Below, piece after piece: positions 55,451-64,000 of a stretch of 64,000 nt of DNA (position 1 is its first letter; each line of letters opens with the position of its first letter). Under the pieces are notes generated by a model, which saw nothing but the letters and a program-made list of their open reading frames with translations, was not told where the DNA came from and did no database searches. A program made the translations under genes and the position numbers. This DNA comes from Pleurocapsa minor GSE-CHR-MK 17-07R (GTDB taxonomy: Bacteria > Chloroflexota > Anaerolineae > Aggregatilineales > Phototrophicaceae): the NCBI GenBank assembly GCA_019359125.1, contig JAHHHY010000002.1, positions 248,001 to 312,000 on the forward strand, read 5' to 3'.

Positions 55451-55931
55451 TTACTTTTTTCATCTGGTCGCTACTGTAATCTGGGTGGGCGGCCTGGCCA
55501 GCCTGATGGTGCTGGTGCTGCCCGCTGCCCGGCGCACACTGGCCGAGGACAGGCAGGCCAGCGCGTTTTATACGCGCGTGCGCCGGGGATTTTTCCCGCT
55601 GGTCAATCTCAGCCTGGTGATTCTGCTGTTCACCGGGTTTGCGCAGATGGCCGCCGATGAGCATTACGACGGTATGCTACAATTTACCAACGACTGGTCG
55701 GTGGCGATGCTGCTCAAGCACATCGCGTTTGCAGGTATGACGGTCTGCGGGGTGCTGATGCAGATCGTGGTAGCGCCTGCGCTGGAGCGTGCCGTGCTGC
55801 TAACCGACAAGGGTAAAGGGGATCCAGCCGAGCTGGCCCGCCTGCGGACGCGTGAAAACCGGCTGGCCTGGCTGACGCTGATCCTGGGCGTGCTGGTGCT
55901 GGCGTTTACAGCGTGGGCGACGGCCGTCTGA
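55425..55931 (+). CDS. CopD-like integral membrane protein
   Basis: A 168-residue protein with four membrane helices (about 5-30, 55-75, 95-118, 148-167). It opens with LAVSYFFHLVATVIWVGGLA, the His-x(n)-Trp-Val-Gly-Gly pattern of CopD/DUF4149-type proteins, and a second His in MLLKHIAFAGMT could be a heme or copper ligand. The start is decided by GGAGG nine bases before the TTG at 55425, inside the end of the preceding glycosidase gene; a GTG at 55395 has no such site. A role in copper or heme handling is only inferred from the fold. Part of the glycosidase row. Confidence 0.72.
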   Translation: MPQPVLAVSYFFHLVATVIWVGGLASLMVLVLPAARRTLAEDRQASAFYTRVRRGFFPLVNLSLVILLFTGFAQMAADEHYDGMLQFTNDWSVAMLLKHIAFAGMTVCGVLMQIVVAPALERAVLLTDKGKGDPAELARLRTRENRLAWLTLILGVLVLAFTAWATAV

Positions 55932-55982
55932 CGGCCTGTGCCGCCCTCACCAATGACTGATTTTTCTCGTTAAGGCTTATGC

Positions 55983-58007
55983 GTGTCCAATCGTCTGGCG
56001 TTTTCGATCGCGGTCCTGATTCTGCTGGCAGGTTTTTTCCTGCGCGCCTATGAGCTTGCCTCGCTGCCGCCCGGACTGAATGAGATTGAAGTGACCGATG
56101 CGCGCATCGCCGAGACGGTGCGCCAGGGCCGCGCCGAGATTTTTTTCAGCGTGGATGGCATCGGCCGCGAAGGAACGTATCCGGCGGCGCTGGCAGCCTT
56201 CACCGCGCTGACCGGCGGCGGCACGTTCACGCTGCGCCTGTTTTCGGTGTTTTTGGGGATGCTGGCCCTGGCCGCGACCTACGCGCTGGGCAAGCGTCTG
56301 TTTGGCGCACCGGCTGGTCTGGCGGGCATGGCGCTGCTGGCCGTGCTGATGCTGCCGATTGTGCTGTCTCGCGCTGTGGCCGCCGAGTCGTTTGCGCCGT
56401 TCCACGCCAGCATGGTTTTCCTGCTGATGGCGCGCGCCTATCCGATGTTCGGCCGTCCGATGCGCTCGGAACCGACGGTGACCACGTTCGCGATGCTGGG
56501 TGGGCTGCTGGGGCTGGGCTTCTACATCACGCCGATGAGCTTTGTCATCGCGATGACCAGCGTACTGTTCATCGGCTATCTGGTGGTCACCCGCCAGCCG
56601 ATGCCACGCCGCGTATACAGTTTTACCTGGTTCGCGCTTGTCATCATGATCGTCGTCGCCACGCCATACCTGATCGCCAGCCTGCAAAACCCAGCCATTG
56701 CAGGGGCTGGGCGCGTGTTCAGCTCGCGCATCACCACGCTGATTCCGTCGGTGCTGGCCGGGCTGAACGGGCTGCTGTTTGTGGGCGACCGCAACGTGAT
56801 CTGGAACCTGCCAGAGCGCCCGCTGCTCGATCTGGTCAGCGGGGTGCTGATGCTGCTGGGGCTGGTGCTGGCGCTGCGCTCGTTCCGCCAGCCGCGCTTC
56901 ATGCTGATCGTGATTGCCTCGGCCATCTGCCTGCCGCCTGTGCTGATTACCGATTTCAGCCCAAACTTCCTGCGCTTTGGCGTGCTGCTGCCGGTGCTGG
57001 CCGTGCTCGTCGGGCTGGGTGTGACCGCGCTCTATCGCAGCCTGCGCTCTGATGAGGCGCGGGTGGTGTTTGTGGTGGCGCTGGCCGGGCTGGTCCTGTT
57101 CAATATTCAATGGACAGCCCGTGACCTGTTTGGGGCATGGCCGCGCCTGCAAGAGACCCAGACCGCTTATCACGGGCGGGTGGGCGATGTGGCGCGCTAT
57201 CTGGATGCCACGGTGCGCGATACAACCACCGTCGTCTGCACCGGCCAGCTGCGCCAGAATGCCGGGGTGCGCCAGCTCACCAATCTGCAGCTGATGGTGC
57301 TGATGATGCATCAGCAGGATGCCACGATTCGCTTTGCTGATTGCGGCTCTGGTATCGTGTTCCCGAACGCGGGCGAGGCGGCGCAGATTGTGTTTCTGGA
57401 GCCGCGTGAGACAGTGAATGTGCCCGCCTATGTGGTGCGCTGGCTGGAACGCGGGACAATCATCCGCCATCCGCTGCTGCCCGACGACATGACCGCGCTG
57501 CGCCTGGATGTGGCTGGCGTGCTGGCCGATACGCTGGGCCTGTTCACGACCTCCGCGCCGGTGGCCTATGCGCCGGAAACGCTGGGCGGCATGGACGTGA
57601 CGGCCCCGCCGGTGCGCTTTGGGGGCAACCTGTCCCTGCTGGGCTATGTGCAGACGTGGGCGGCCACCAGTCGTCCCGGTGACCTGATCAGCGTGCCGAC
57701 GTACTGGCGCATCGACGGCCAGCTTCCCAACGACCTGGTGTTATTCGCCCATGTGCAGGTCGATCCGGCTGCCTCGCCCGCCGCGCAGACCGACACGCTG
57801 GCGGTGCTGCCAGACAGCCTGCTGCCGCGCGATATTGTGCTGCAAAACACCTATCTGACGCTGCCGTTCACGCTGCCCGCCGGGAATTACAGCCTGTCGA
57901 TCGGCGCCTATGAACGCAACAGCGGGGCGCGCCTGCCCGTCTACGATGGTGACGATGAGCGCGGCACGCGGGTATTTATCGGTGAAATTTCTGTCGCGGC
58001 GCGCTAA
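55983..58007 (+). CDS. GT-C type membrane glycosyltransferase-like protein
   Basis: A 674-residue membrane protein. Ten to twelve helices fill residues 1-400, with a GT39-like first outer loop (LPPGLNEIEVTDARIAETVR) carrying the acidic residues used with polyprenyl-phosphate donors. The C-terminal part (about 400-674) is soluble and outside, with strand-rich segments (LLGYVQTWAATSRPGDLISV, LTLPFTLPAGNYSLSIGAYE) like a carbohydrate-binding beta sandwich. It starts with GTG (an AAGG lies 11 bases upstream). Sitting 51 bases after the CopD-like gene in the glycosidase row, it may build the glycan that the paralogues trim. Confidence 0.7.
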   Translation: MSNRLAFSIAVLILLAGFFLRAYELASLPPGLNEIEVTDARIAETVRQGRAEIFFSVDGIGREGTYPAALAAFTALTGGGTFTLRLFSVFLGMLALAATYALGKRLFGAPAGLAGMALLAVLMLPIVLSRAVAAESFAPFHASMVFLLMARAYPMFGRPMRSEPTVTTFAMLGGLLGLGFYITPMSFVIAMTSVLFIGYLVVTRQPMPRRVYSFTWFALVIMIVVATPYLIASLQNPAIAGAGRVFSSRITTLIPSVLAGLNGLLFVGDRNVIWNLPERPLLDLVSGVLMLLGLVLALRSFRQPRFMLIVIASAICLPPVLITDFSPNFLRFGVLLPVLAVLVGLGVTALYRSLRSDEARVVFVVALAGLVLFNIQWTARDLFGAWPRLQETQTAYHGRVGDVARYLDATVRDTTTVVCTGQLRQNAGVRQLTNLQLMVLMMHQQDATIRFADCGSGIVFPNAGEAAQIVFLEPRETVNVPAYVVRWLERGTIIRHPLLPDDMTALRLDVAGVLADTLGLFTTSAPVAYAPETLGGMDVTAPPVRFGGNLSLLGYVQTWAATSRPGDLISVPTYWRIDGQLPNDLVLFAHVQVDPAASPAAQTDTLAVLPDSLLPRDIVLQNTYLTLPFTLPAGNYSLSIGAYERNSGARLPVYDGDDERGTRVFIGEISVAAR

Positions 58008-58021
58008 GGCTTTGGGCTGTC

Positions 58022-59014
58022 ATGTTTGAGATTGTCTTTTTCGGCACATCGGCCTCTGCGCCGTCCATCCAGCGCGGGTTGTCTGGCCAGGCGATTCTGG
58101 CCGGCGAGTATCGCTTCCTGGTCGACTGTGGCGAGGGCACCCAGCGGCAGATCCTGCGCAGCGGCATCGGCTTCAAGAAGCTTAACCGCATCCTGCTGAC
58201 GCACGCGCACCTGGATCATATTCTGGGGCTGGGCGGGCTGGTGTCCACCTTTGCCCGCTGGGAAAGCATGGAAACGCTGGAAATCATGGGCAGCCGCACC
58301 ACGCTGGACCGCGTGCACAAGCTGCTGTTCGAGGTCGTGCTGGGCTTCGAGCGCCTGCCGGTGGATATTCGCCTGATCGAGCTGCTGCCCGGCCCGTTCA
58401 TGCAGGCCAAAGACTTCACGGTGACGGCCTTTCCGGTGTCGCATCGCGGCAGCGGGTCGCTGGGCTATGTGTTTCAGGAAAAGACGCGCCGCCCGTTCCT
58501 GGTGGAGCAGGCGCAGGCGCTGGGCCTGCCGGTGGGGCCAGAGCGCGGCCAGCTGGTAGCCGGGCACACGGTGACGCTGGCGGATGGCACAACGGTCACG
58601 CCGGATATGGTGCTGGGCCCGCCTGTGGCCGGCGCGAAACTGGTGTACATCGGCGATATCGGCCGGCTGGACAATGTGCGCGAGCAGGTGGCCGGGGCGG
58701 ATACGCTAGTCATCGAAGCGACCTTCCTGGATGCCGATGCCGACGTGGCCAACCGTTTCGGCCATATCACCGCGCGTCAGGCGGCCGAGCTGGCAGCCGA
58801 AATGGGCGTGCGTTCGCTCATCCTCACACATGTATCGCGCCGCTACCGCGAGGCCCAGGTGACCGAGGAAGCCCGCCAGGTCTTCCCTGAGACAGTCGTC
58901 GCGCGCGACCTGGACCATTTTGTCATCCGCCGCGGCCAGCCAGCCATCAAGCTCTCGCGTGAGGAAACCCGTGCGCGCAATCTGGATGCGAATGCTGCGC
59001 AGGATGAGGGATAA
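58022..59014 (+). CDS. rnz: Ribonuclease Z
   Basis: A 330-residue metallo-beta-lactamase fold nuclease that matures tRNA 3' ends. Zinc motif THAHLDHILGLGGL (His61, His63, Asp65, His66), LVDCGEGTQRQILRSGI near the start, FPVSHRGSGSLGYVF, KLVYIGDIGR and VIEATFLDADAD, then GHITARQAAELAAEMGV and LILTHVSRRY. These match RNase Z of the bacterial dimeric type; the exosite arm lies at about 150-200. It begins 14 bases after the glycosyltransferase gene, so it is probably expressed from the same transcript. A C-terminal tail after about 310 is charged and not conserved. Confidence 0.88.
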   Translation: MFEIVFFGTSASAPSIQRGLSGQAILAGEYRFLVDCGEGTQRQILRSGIGFKKLNRILLTHAHLDHILGLGGLVSTFARWESMETLEIMGSRTTLDRVHKLLFEVVLGFERLPVDIRLIELLPGPFMQAKDFTVTAFPVSHRGSGSLGYVFQEKTRRPFLVEQAQALGLPVGPERGQLVAGHTVTLADGTTVTPDMVLGPPVAGAKLVYIGDIGRLDNVREQVAGADTLVIEATFLDADADVANRFGHITARQAAELAAEMGVRSLILTHVSRRYREAQVTEEARQVFPETVVARDLDHFVIRRGQPAIKLSREETRARNLDANAAQDEG

Positions 59015-59037
59015 GCTCAAGGGCGCACGTTAGAAAT

Positions 59038-59067
59038 TTGTGCGATAATGAGTTGATTGACTATACT
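59038..59067 (+). promoter_or_regulatory. Promoter for the SH3-LysM gene
   Basis: TTGTGC (59038-59043), an 18-base spacer and TATACT (59062-59067), about 57 bases before the ATG at 59124. Confidence 0.6.
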
Positions 59068-59123
59068 GTGTCATAACTATCAGTTTGTTTCTGTCTGACA
59101 ATACCCTGTTGGAGAAGGCTGCC

Positions 59124-59897
59124 ATGAATCGCCAGTTGCGCCCCGCGGTACTGAAAATTTTGTCGGTGATTCTAGTTTTCGCGATTGTTCTGTCGGCGAT
59201 GCCCGTCCTGGCACAGGATCCCGTCGCCAGCGTGAACACGGGCGCAGCCAATCTTCGTTCTGGCCCGGGCCTCAGCTTCGGCTCGATTGCCGCGCTGCCC
59301 TTCGGCTTTGGGATGAACCTGACCGCCCGTAATTCGCAGGGCACGTGGGTGTATGTCACGCTGGGCAACGGCATCGTCGGCTGGATCAGCAGCGCCGTCA
59401 TCTTTACCTCGTATCCGATCGCCAATCTGCCGATTAACGACACGGCAGTGGCCAGCTCGCTCCAGCCGACCGCGACCGTGGTGTCCAGCTCGGTCAATAT
59501 GCGTGCCGCCGCCGAGACCATCGCCGCAGTCGTCACCGTGCTGCCGCAAGGCCAGACGGTCGAGCTGATCGGCCGCAACTTTAACGGTTCGTGGGCGAAT
59601 GTGCGCCTGACCAACGGCCAGACCGGCTGGGTGATCGCGGGTGCGCTGCGCGCTCAGGTGCCCGTCCGCAGCCTGGCTCCGACGGACGGCAGCGTCGCCG
59701 CCCCGATTGCGCCTGCACCCGTGAATCCCGGCACCGGCAACCCCGGCACCGGCCGCACGGCCTATGTCATCCGCGCTGGTGACACGCTGGCGGGCATTGC
59801 CCGTGCGTATGGCGTGAATGTGTACACGCTGGCGCAGTACAACAACATCTATAACATCAATCTGATTTACGCAGGCCAGACGATTTACATCCCGTAG
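59124..59897 (+). CDS. Secreted SH3-SH3-LysM protein
   Basis: A 257-residue exported protein. Signal peptide 1-30 (ILSVILVFAIVLSAMPVLAQ), SH3b domain 1 (about 36-95, NTGAANLRSGPGLSFGSIAA), SH3b domain 2 (about 115-175, SSVNMRAAAETIAAVVTVLP), a Pro/Gly linker, and a C-terminal LysM domain (about 212-257, YVIRAGDTLAGIARAYGVNV). Such proteins bind peptidoglycan or other glycans and serve as wall-binding scaffolds; no catalytic domain is present. The ATG at 59124 is set by GGAGAAGG about ten bases upstream. It faces murD across a shared terminator. Confidence 0.9.
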   Translation: MNRQLRPAVLKILSVILVFAIVLSAMPVLAQDPVASVNTGAANLRSGPGLSFGSIAALPFGFGMNLTARNSQGTWVYVTLGNGIVGWISSAVIFTSYPIANLPINDTAVASSLQPTATVVSSSVNMRAAAETIAAVVTVLPQGQTVELIGRNFNGSWANVRLTNGQTGWVIAGALRAQVPVRSLAPTDGSVAAPIAPAPVNPGTGNPGTGRTAYVIRAGDTLAGIARAYGVNVYTLAQYNNIYNINLIYAGQTIYIP

Positions 59898-59919
59898 GCC
59901 TGAGCGAACGCCACAAACG

Positions 59920-59954
59920 AAACGCCCGCTGGTGAGTTTGCCAGCGGGCGTTTT
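59920..59954. terminator. Bidirectional terminator between the LysM gene and murD
   Basis: A 13-bp perfect stem (59920-59932 with 59941-59953) with an eight-base loop, an A run on the left and T run on the right. It serves the two convergent genes. Confidence 0.9.
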
Positions 59955-59976
59955 GATTTCTGTGGGGGTAGTGCGC

Positions 59977-61389
59977 TTATCTGCGGCGCACCGTGTACGA
60001 CTTTTTGCGCCCGCGCAGCCCGCGCACGATGCTGCGGAAATGCTCGCCACGGGCGGCAAAGTCCACGTAGGCATCGTAACTGGTGCCGCCGGGCGAGAGC
60101 AGCACAGTATCGCCGGGCTGGGCGAAGGCGCGCGCATAGCCGACGGCCTCGTCCAGATTGCTGGCGTGCGTCAGGCGCGACATATCGGCGCCCAGGGTGC
60201 TGGCCACGCTCAGGATCATTGGCGCCGCATCGCCAAACACGACGATATGGCGCGACTTGCTGAGCGCCAGCCTGAGCATGTCTTCCCACGGCAGCTTCTT
60301 GTCTTTGCCGCCCAGCAGCAGTATCAGCGGCTCGTTAAAGCTTTTCAGCGCGGCCAGCACGCGCTCCGGCGCGGTGGCGATGCTGTCGTTGATGTAGGTG
60401 ATGCCGTCCAGCTCGCGCACGATTTCCAGGCGGTGCGGCACGCCCTGAAAGCCCCGGATCGCCTCGCGCATGACGGCCGCCTTGACGCCCGCCGCGCCGG
60501 TTAGCGCGCAGGCCGCCAGCACATTCAGCACATTGTGGTCGCCGCGCACGCGAATGTCCGACCTGTCAGCGAACGCCTGCGGTTTGGCATCCACGCTGCT
60601 TATGCCGGTCAGCACCAGCCGCGACCCGGCCAGAAACGCGCCGTCCTGCACCATCTCGTCCATGCTGAACCAGGCCAGGCGCCCATACACATGCTCTGCC
60701 TGCGCACGCGCGCCGGGATCGTCTTTGCCCAGCACGGTCACATTGGCAGGCTCATGATGATGGCTGTAGATATTGGCTTTGGCGGCGGCGTAGGCTTCCA
60801 TCGTGCCGTGGCGGTCAAGATGGTTGGGCGTGATATTGGTGATGCAGGCGTAATCCGGGCTGATCGTCATCAGCTCCAGTTGAAAGCTGGACAGCTCCAT
60901 CACGACGCGGTCCGCCGGGTGAATGTCGGCCAGATTGTCCAGCAGCACGTCGCCGATATTGCCACCCACCCAGGTCTTGTAACCGGCGGCTTTCAGGATC
61001 TCGCCGGTCAGCGTGGTGGTGGTCGTTTTGCCTGCGCTGCCGGTGATGCCCAGCACCGGGCAGGGGCAGCGCTCCAGGAAGAACTGCGCGTCGTTGGCCA
61101 GCGGGATGCCGCGGCTGATGGCTTCCCGCACAATCGGCAGGTCAAGCGGCACACCGCCCGACACGCAGACCGTATCGATGCCGTCCAGCAGGCCAGGCTC
61201 CTGCGCGCCCAGCGCAAATTCCACGCCGGGATACAGCGCGGCGTCCAGGCTGAGCTGCTCGGCGGTCTTGCTGTCGCTGACTATGGCCTGCGCGCCCACG
61301 GTCGGCAGCCAGCGGGCCAGCGCCTGTCCCTGTCGTGCAAATCCCAGCACCAGCACGCGCTTGCCGCGCAGCGGATCTGTAAAGTCCAT
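59977..61389 (-). CDS. murD: UDP-N-acetylmuramoyl-L-alanine--D-glutamate ligase
   Basis: A 470-residue Mur ligase that adds D-Glu in peptidoglycan precursor synthesis. N-terminal Rossmann domain (VLVLGFARQGQALARWL), ATP loop GITGSAGKTTTTT (Ser-Ala where Thr-Asn is common), ELSSFQLELM, NITPNHLDRHGT, FQGVPHRLEIV, YINDSIATAPE and LILLLGGKDKKLPW, with TVLLSPGGTSYDAY near the end. These are all MurD marks. Length is normal. It stands outside a dcw cluster, as the third gene of a minus-strand group after a CYTH gene (47 bases upstream) and a secreted hydrolase. Confidence 0.93.
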   Translation of the reverse strand: MDFTDPLRGKRVLVLGFARQGQALARWLPTVGAQAIVSDSKTAEQLSLDAALYPGVEFALGAQEPGLLDGIDTVCVSGGVPLDLPIVREAISRGIPLANDAQFFLERCPCPVLGITGSAGKTTTTTLTGEILKAAGYKTWVGGNIGDVLLDNLADIHPADRVVMELSSFQLELMTISPDYACITNITPNHLDRHGTMEAYAAAKANIYSHHHEPANVTVLGKDDPGARAQAEHVYGRLAWFSMDEMVQDGAFLAGSRLVLTGISSVDAKPQAFADRSDIRVRGDHNVLNVLAACALTGAAGVKAAVMREAIRGFQGVPHRLEIVRELDGITYINDSIATAPERVLAALKSFNEPLILLLGGKDKKLPWEDMLRLALSKSRHIVVFGDAAPMILSVASTLGADMSRLTHASNLDEAVGYARAFAQPGDTVLLSPGGTSYDAYVDFAARGEHFRSIVRGLRGRKKSYTVRRR

Positions 61390-61436
61390 ACGAGTCTTCC
61401 TGATAGTGAGGCCGCAGTGCGCCCAACGATGCTATG

Positions 61437-62045
61437 TTAGCTGGAGAACTTTTGGAACGCATCCGCCGGAATCTCAACGTCCTGAAAGTTCCTGAAGGTC
61501 AGGTCGCTGAAGTTCAGGCCCATCCATTGGCCCAGCGTTTCGGAAATGGTCACGTAGCTGGCGGTGATGGCGGGTGCATCATCCAGGCCTATGCGCGTGC
61601 GCACCCCGGCGATGGCCTCGGCTGTCCCTTCAATCTCGACGAAATTGCCAAACGGCAGCTCGTCCAGCACGATTTCGCAGCTGTCCAGCTCGTAGGTCGT
61701 GCGGTACTTCTCGTAGCTCATGTACGGATGATAGCCCAGCCGGCTGAGGATTTCGTGCATCGCATCAAAATCGCTCACCTCGACTTCGGCCTCAAAGCGC
61801 GACATCACGCCCGCGCCTTCCACGATGGGCACATCTTCTTTATATGTGAAGCGCGCGCGCGAGTCCTGGCGCAGGCGCACGACCTGATGGTTCGCGCGGA
61901 TGGTTCCCTGTTCGTCGTCATAGCGGTAATTGCGCTCAAACACACGCGGGGCGACCAGCGTTGCGCCGGCCGCCCTCACGTGTGCTTCAGTCGCGACGAG
62001 ATCAGGCACGTACAGCTTGATTTCAGTCTCGATGAAGTTGGTCAC
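61437..62045 (-). CDS. CYTH domain protein (class IV adenylate cyclase/thiamine-triphosphatase-like)
   Basis: A 202-residue CYTH triphosphate-tunnel protein. The signature ETEIKLYV (ExExK) is at residues 6-13, followed by RLRQDSRARFTYKE, RFEAEVEVSDF, EKYRTTYEL, IVLDELPFGNFVEIEG (metal-binding Glu) and, near the end, an ASYVTI segment. Members hydrolyse inorganic or organic triphosphates or make cAMP; the closing Ser-Tyr motif and length fit the class IV cyclase/CyaB branch, but activity cannot be told. It starts with GTG behind AAGGAG at five bases. Twelve bases separate it from the preceding hydrolase gene. Confidence 0.85.
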   Translation of the reverse strand: MTNFIETEIKLYVPDLVATEAHVRAAGATLVAPRVFERNYRYDDEQGTIRANHQVVRLRQDSRARFTYKEDVPIVEGAGVMSRFEAEVEVSDFDAMHEILSRLGYHPYMSYEKYRTTYELDSCEIVLDELPFGNFVEIEGTAEAIAGVRTRIGLDDAPAITASYVTISETLGQWMGLNFSDLTFRNFQDVEIPADAFQKFSS

Positions 62046-62057
62046 AGGTGCTCCTTA

Positions 62058-63959
62058 CTATCCGGCGGGCTGGAAAGCCTCCAGCGCCGGAATGAACAGC
62101 AGATCATAGTATGCCACGCTGTCGGCAGGCGGGGTGAAAATCCCCACGAAATTGGTGCCCGCGTCGCTTTCCTGCACACCCACCGTGACCGAAATCCCAA
62201 CGGCCAGCTCGACGCTGTAGACCGTCCATGTCCCGGAGGCGGTTTCCACCGTGCCGGTCGGCTCGCCGGGCTCCGCGCCAAACTGGCTGAAGATGCCCGT
62301 CAGCAGGGCTTCGGCAGGGGCGGGCGCGGCCAGCAGCACGAGTGAATTCTGGCTGGTGATCGCCTCGGCAAAGGTGCCCGGCGCGACTTCCGTCCAGCCT
62401 TCCGGCGCGACCGACGAGACGCCGAACGTCTCGGACGACACCGGCACCAGCGTCAGCTCAGTGACAGGGACCGCGAAGGTGGCAGCGGCTTCGGCAAAGC
62501 AGGCGTCATCCAGCGGCGCACCCGGGTTATCGAGGAACTGCGCGGTCAGGCTGAGCATGCAGGCATCGCCCAGCGTACCGACATGGCCCACACCAGGGAA
62601 GGCATACAGCGTGCTGTTGCTCAGGCTGGCGGCGGCCAGTTCGGCGTAGAACGGCGGGGTGACAGGGTCGCTGATGCCGGTCAGCACCAGCGCGGGCACA
62701 TCGCTCACCACGGGTTCAATTTCGATCGGGTCAAACGGTGCAGCACCCCATGCCGCGCAGATGCTGGTCAGATTCTCGACCGAGCCATACAGGCTGCCGA
62801 GGGCAAACGTCTCGAAATTCGGCACGGCGGCGATGGCTGCACTGATGTCTTCAGCGGGCTGGGCGGCCACTTCTTCGGCGCAGATCAGCGAGATGAACAT
62901 GCCCAGCGCGATGTCATCATAGGTCATACCGATGTTGTTCAGGTAGGGGCCCAGCACGGTGTAGTCACCGGCCGACGCACTGGCGATGATGCCAGGGATA
63001 TTGGGCAGGAACGCTGTGGTGTAGCTGGCGAAGAACAGCGCATTCTGGAAGTCAGTGCCGTCGATCACGGCTTCCATGGTTTCGGAGCCCAGTGCATTGG
63101 TCGGCATGGTGATGGTCGCTGGTTCCGCGTTCAGCCGCTCAATCACGGCGTAGTAGTCGGCTTCCAGCGTGGGATGGGTGGCGGCGCAGGACGCGTCATC
63201 GGCGCACGCGGCAAACAGCGTATCGACATTGTTCTGGGCCACATTGGCGATGCCAGACACCTGGTTGGATTCCGGCGCCAGCACCGAATCGAGCACGGCG
63301 GCATTCACCAGGCCGGGGAAGTCGCGTATGATCGTCAGCGCCAGGCGGGTGCCATAGCTGCCGCCGAACAGGTCGATCTGTTCCGCGCCCAGCGCGGCGG
63401 CCAGATCGGCAATGTCGGCCGCATTTTCACGACTGGTGTAGGCCGCCAGCGTGATGCCCTGGCTGGTCAGCGTATCGCGGCAGGCCAGCAGCAGCTCATT
63501 GGCGCGCGCCGCGTATTCATCCAGGCTGTAGTTGTTGGCCAGGTCTTCGTAGATGAAGTCTCTGTAGCCGGGGCAGGTCAGATTGGGCGTGCTGAGGCCG
63601 GTGCCGCGCTGGTCGATATAGACCACATCGCGGTTTTCGTTCAGCGCGCCGGTGAACAGGTCGTACACCAGCGCCGAGGTTTCGATGATGCCGCCGCCGG
63701 GGCCGCCCTGCAGGAAAATCAGCGGGGGCTGGGTGGCTTCGCCGGTGGCCGGGTAGGTGGCGACAGCCAGCGAAAGGGTGGCGTCGCTCAGGCCAGAGCG
63801 CGATTCAGGGACTTCGAGCGTGCTGCACTCGACGGTGACGCCTGCGGGCACGCTGATGGTGCAGTCGGCGGGGGTGAGGACCGGAGCGTCCTGGGCTGCC
63901 ACACCTGCGGCCAGCAGGCCGAATGCGGCGGTCACGAGAAGAAGGGTTCTGCGGATCAT
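62058..63959 (-). CDS. Secreted alpha/beta hydrolase, proline iminopeptidase/TAP-like
   Basis: A 633-residue exported hydrolase. Signal peptide 1-22 (TLLLVTAAFGLLAAGVAAQ), then PLIFLQGGPGGGIIETS (oxyanion loop), VVYIDQRGTGLSTPNLTCPG, the nucleophile elbow DLFGGSYGTRLALTII, and the TAP C-terminal block PALVLTGISDPVTPPFYAEL with the catalytic Asp and PGVGHVGTLGDACM with the His. Several Cys could form disulfides. This is the SCO7095/tripeptidyl aminopeptidase-like group, which releases N-terminal residues from peptides. About 120 extra C-terminal residues form a further unknown beta domain. ATG 63959 is chosen by AAAGGAAG and the signal peptide. First gene of the hydrolase-CYTH-murD group. Confidence 0.87.
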   Translation of the reverse strand: MIRRTLLLVTAAFGLLAAGVAAQDAPVLTPADCTISVPAGVTVECSTLEVPESRSGLSDATLSLAVATYPATGEATQPPLIFLQGGPGGGIIETSALVYDLFTGALNENRDVVYIDQRGTGLSTPNLTCPGYRDFIYEDLANNYSLDEYAARANELLLACRDTLTSQGITLAAYTSRENAADIADLAAALGAEQIDLFGGSYGTRLALTIIRDFPGLVNAAVLDSVLAPESNQVSGIANVAQNNVDTLFAACADDASCAATHPTLEADYYAVIERLNAEPATITMPTNALGSETMEAVIDGTDFQNALFFASYTTAFLPNIPGIIASASAGDYTVLGPYLNNIGMTYDDIALGMFISLICAEEVAAQPAEDISAAIAAVPNFETFALGSLYGSVENLTSICAAWGAAPFDPIEIEPVVSDVPALVLTGISDPVTPPFYAELAAASLSNSTLYAFPGVGHVGTLGDACMLSLTAQFLDNPGAPLDDACFAEAAATFAVPVTELTLVPVSSETFGVSSVAPEGWTEVAPGTFAEAITSQNSLVLLAAPAPAEALLTGIFSQFGAEPGEPTGTVETASGTWTVYSVELAVGISVTVGVQESDAGTNFVGIFTPPADSVAYYDLLFIPALEAFQPAG

Positions 63960-64000
63960 GCAACTTCCTTTACTCAACAGTGGACAATCGATATACGATA

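Overview
The window is 64 kb of high-GC chromosome, almost fully coding. It most resembles a member of the Chloroflexota (Anaerolineae-like). This is an inference from the gene set: an adenosylcobalamin-dependent ribonucleotide reductase with an N-terminal insert, an orphan Flp pilin, many secreted SH3/LysM/PPC proteins, a very large alpha-2-macroglobulin-like protein, short-type ProRS, menaquinone-type MenG and methylmalonyl-CoA epimerase. No rRNA, tRNA, CRISPR array, insertion sequence or prophage was recognised. The region reads as core genome with accessory patches.

Layout. 1-3.6 kb (+): end of a DUF3291 gene, two VOC proteins (one a methylmalonyl-CoA epimerase), a small secreted protein, menG and a DUF2254 membrane protein. 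3.6-7.8 kb (-): GT-C glycosyltransferase, infA, rpsU, rpsA and an Flp pilin. 8.2-10.2 kb (+): an EF-G paralogue with a substituted catalytic histidine. 10.3-25 kb (-): two PPC-domain secreted paralogues, a 2000-residue alpha-2-macroglobulin lacking its thioester, YdcF-like and uncharacterised proteins, a small DUF2283/DUF3892 patch with a 38-bp perfect palindrome, and nrdJ behind a structured leader. 25.5-34.6 kb (+): GT2 and a polyprenyl glycosylphosphotransferase (exopolysaccharide), a hydrolase whose 3' end lies in a heptamer repeat array, MazG, ProRS, a tandem-NYN protein and a degenerate NodB-SH3 protein. 34.8-37.2 kb: an HxlR regulator and a divergent quinone oxidoreductase with two operator-like inverted repeats, and a RidA protein. 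37.3-41.4 kb (+): rpsO-pnp with a long hairpin before pnp, a small unknown gene, and DUF421 with a zinc ribbon. 41.4-43.2 kb (-): an ABC-F protein with promoter, 7-codon leader ORF and attenuator-like terminator. 43.4-48.4 kb: a propeller protein, rimO with an ethylmalonyl-CoA-decarboxylase-like gene, and a PhzF protein. 48.5-59 kb (+): a seven-gene, tightly packed row of four related exported glycosidase-like proteins, a CopD-like membrane protein, a GT-C transferase and ribonuclease Z. 59.1-64 kb: SH3-SH3-LysM protein (+), then murD, a CYTH protein and a secreted alpha/beta hydrolase (-).

How the genes fit together. One theme is translation and RNA turnover: bS1, uS15, bS21, IF-1, EF-G paralogue, ProRS, RimO, PNPase, RNase Z and ABC-F. 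The other is the cell surface: glycosyltransferases, glycosidases, SH3/LysM/PPC proteins, MurD and A2M. The best candidates for new biology are the ABC-F attenuation leader, the multi-glycosidase operon, the thioester-less SH3-containing A2M, the tandem-NYN protein and the structured leader before nrdJ.
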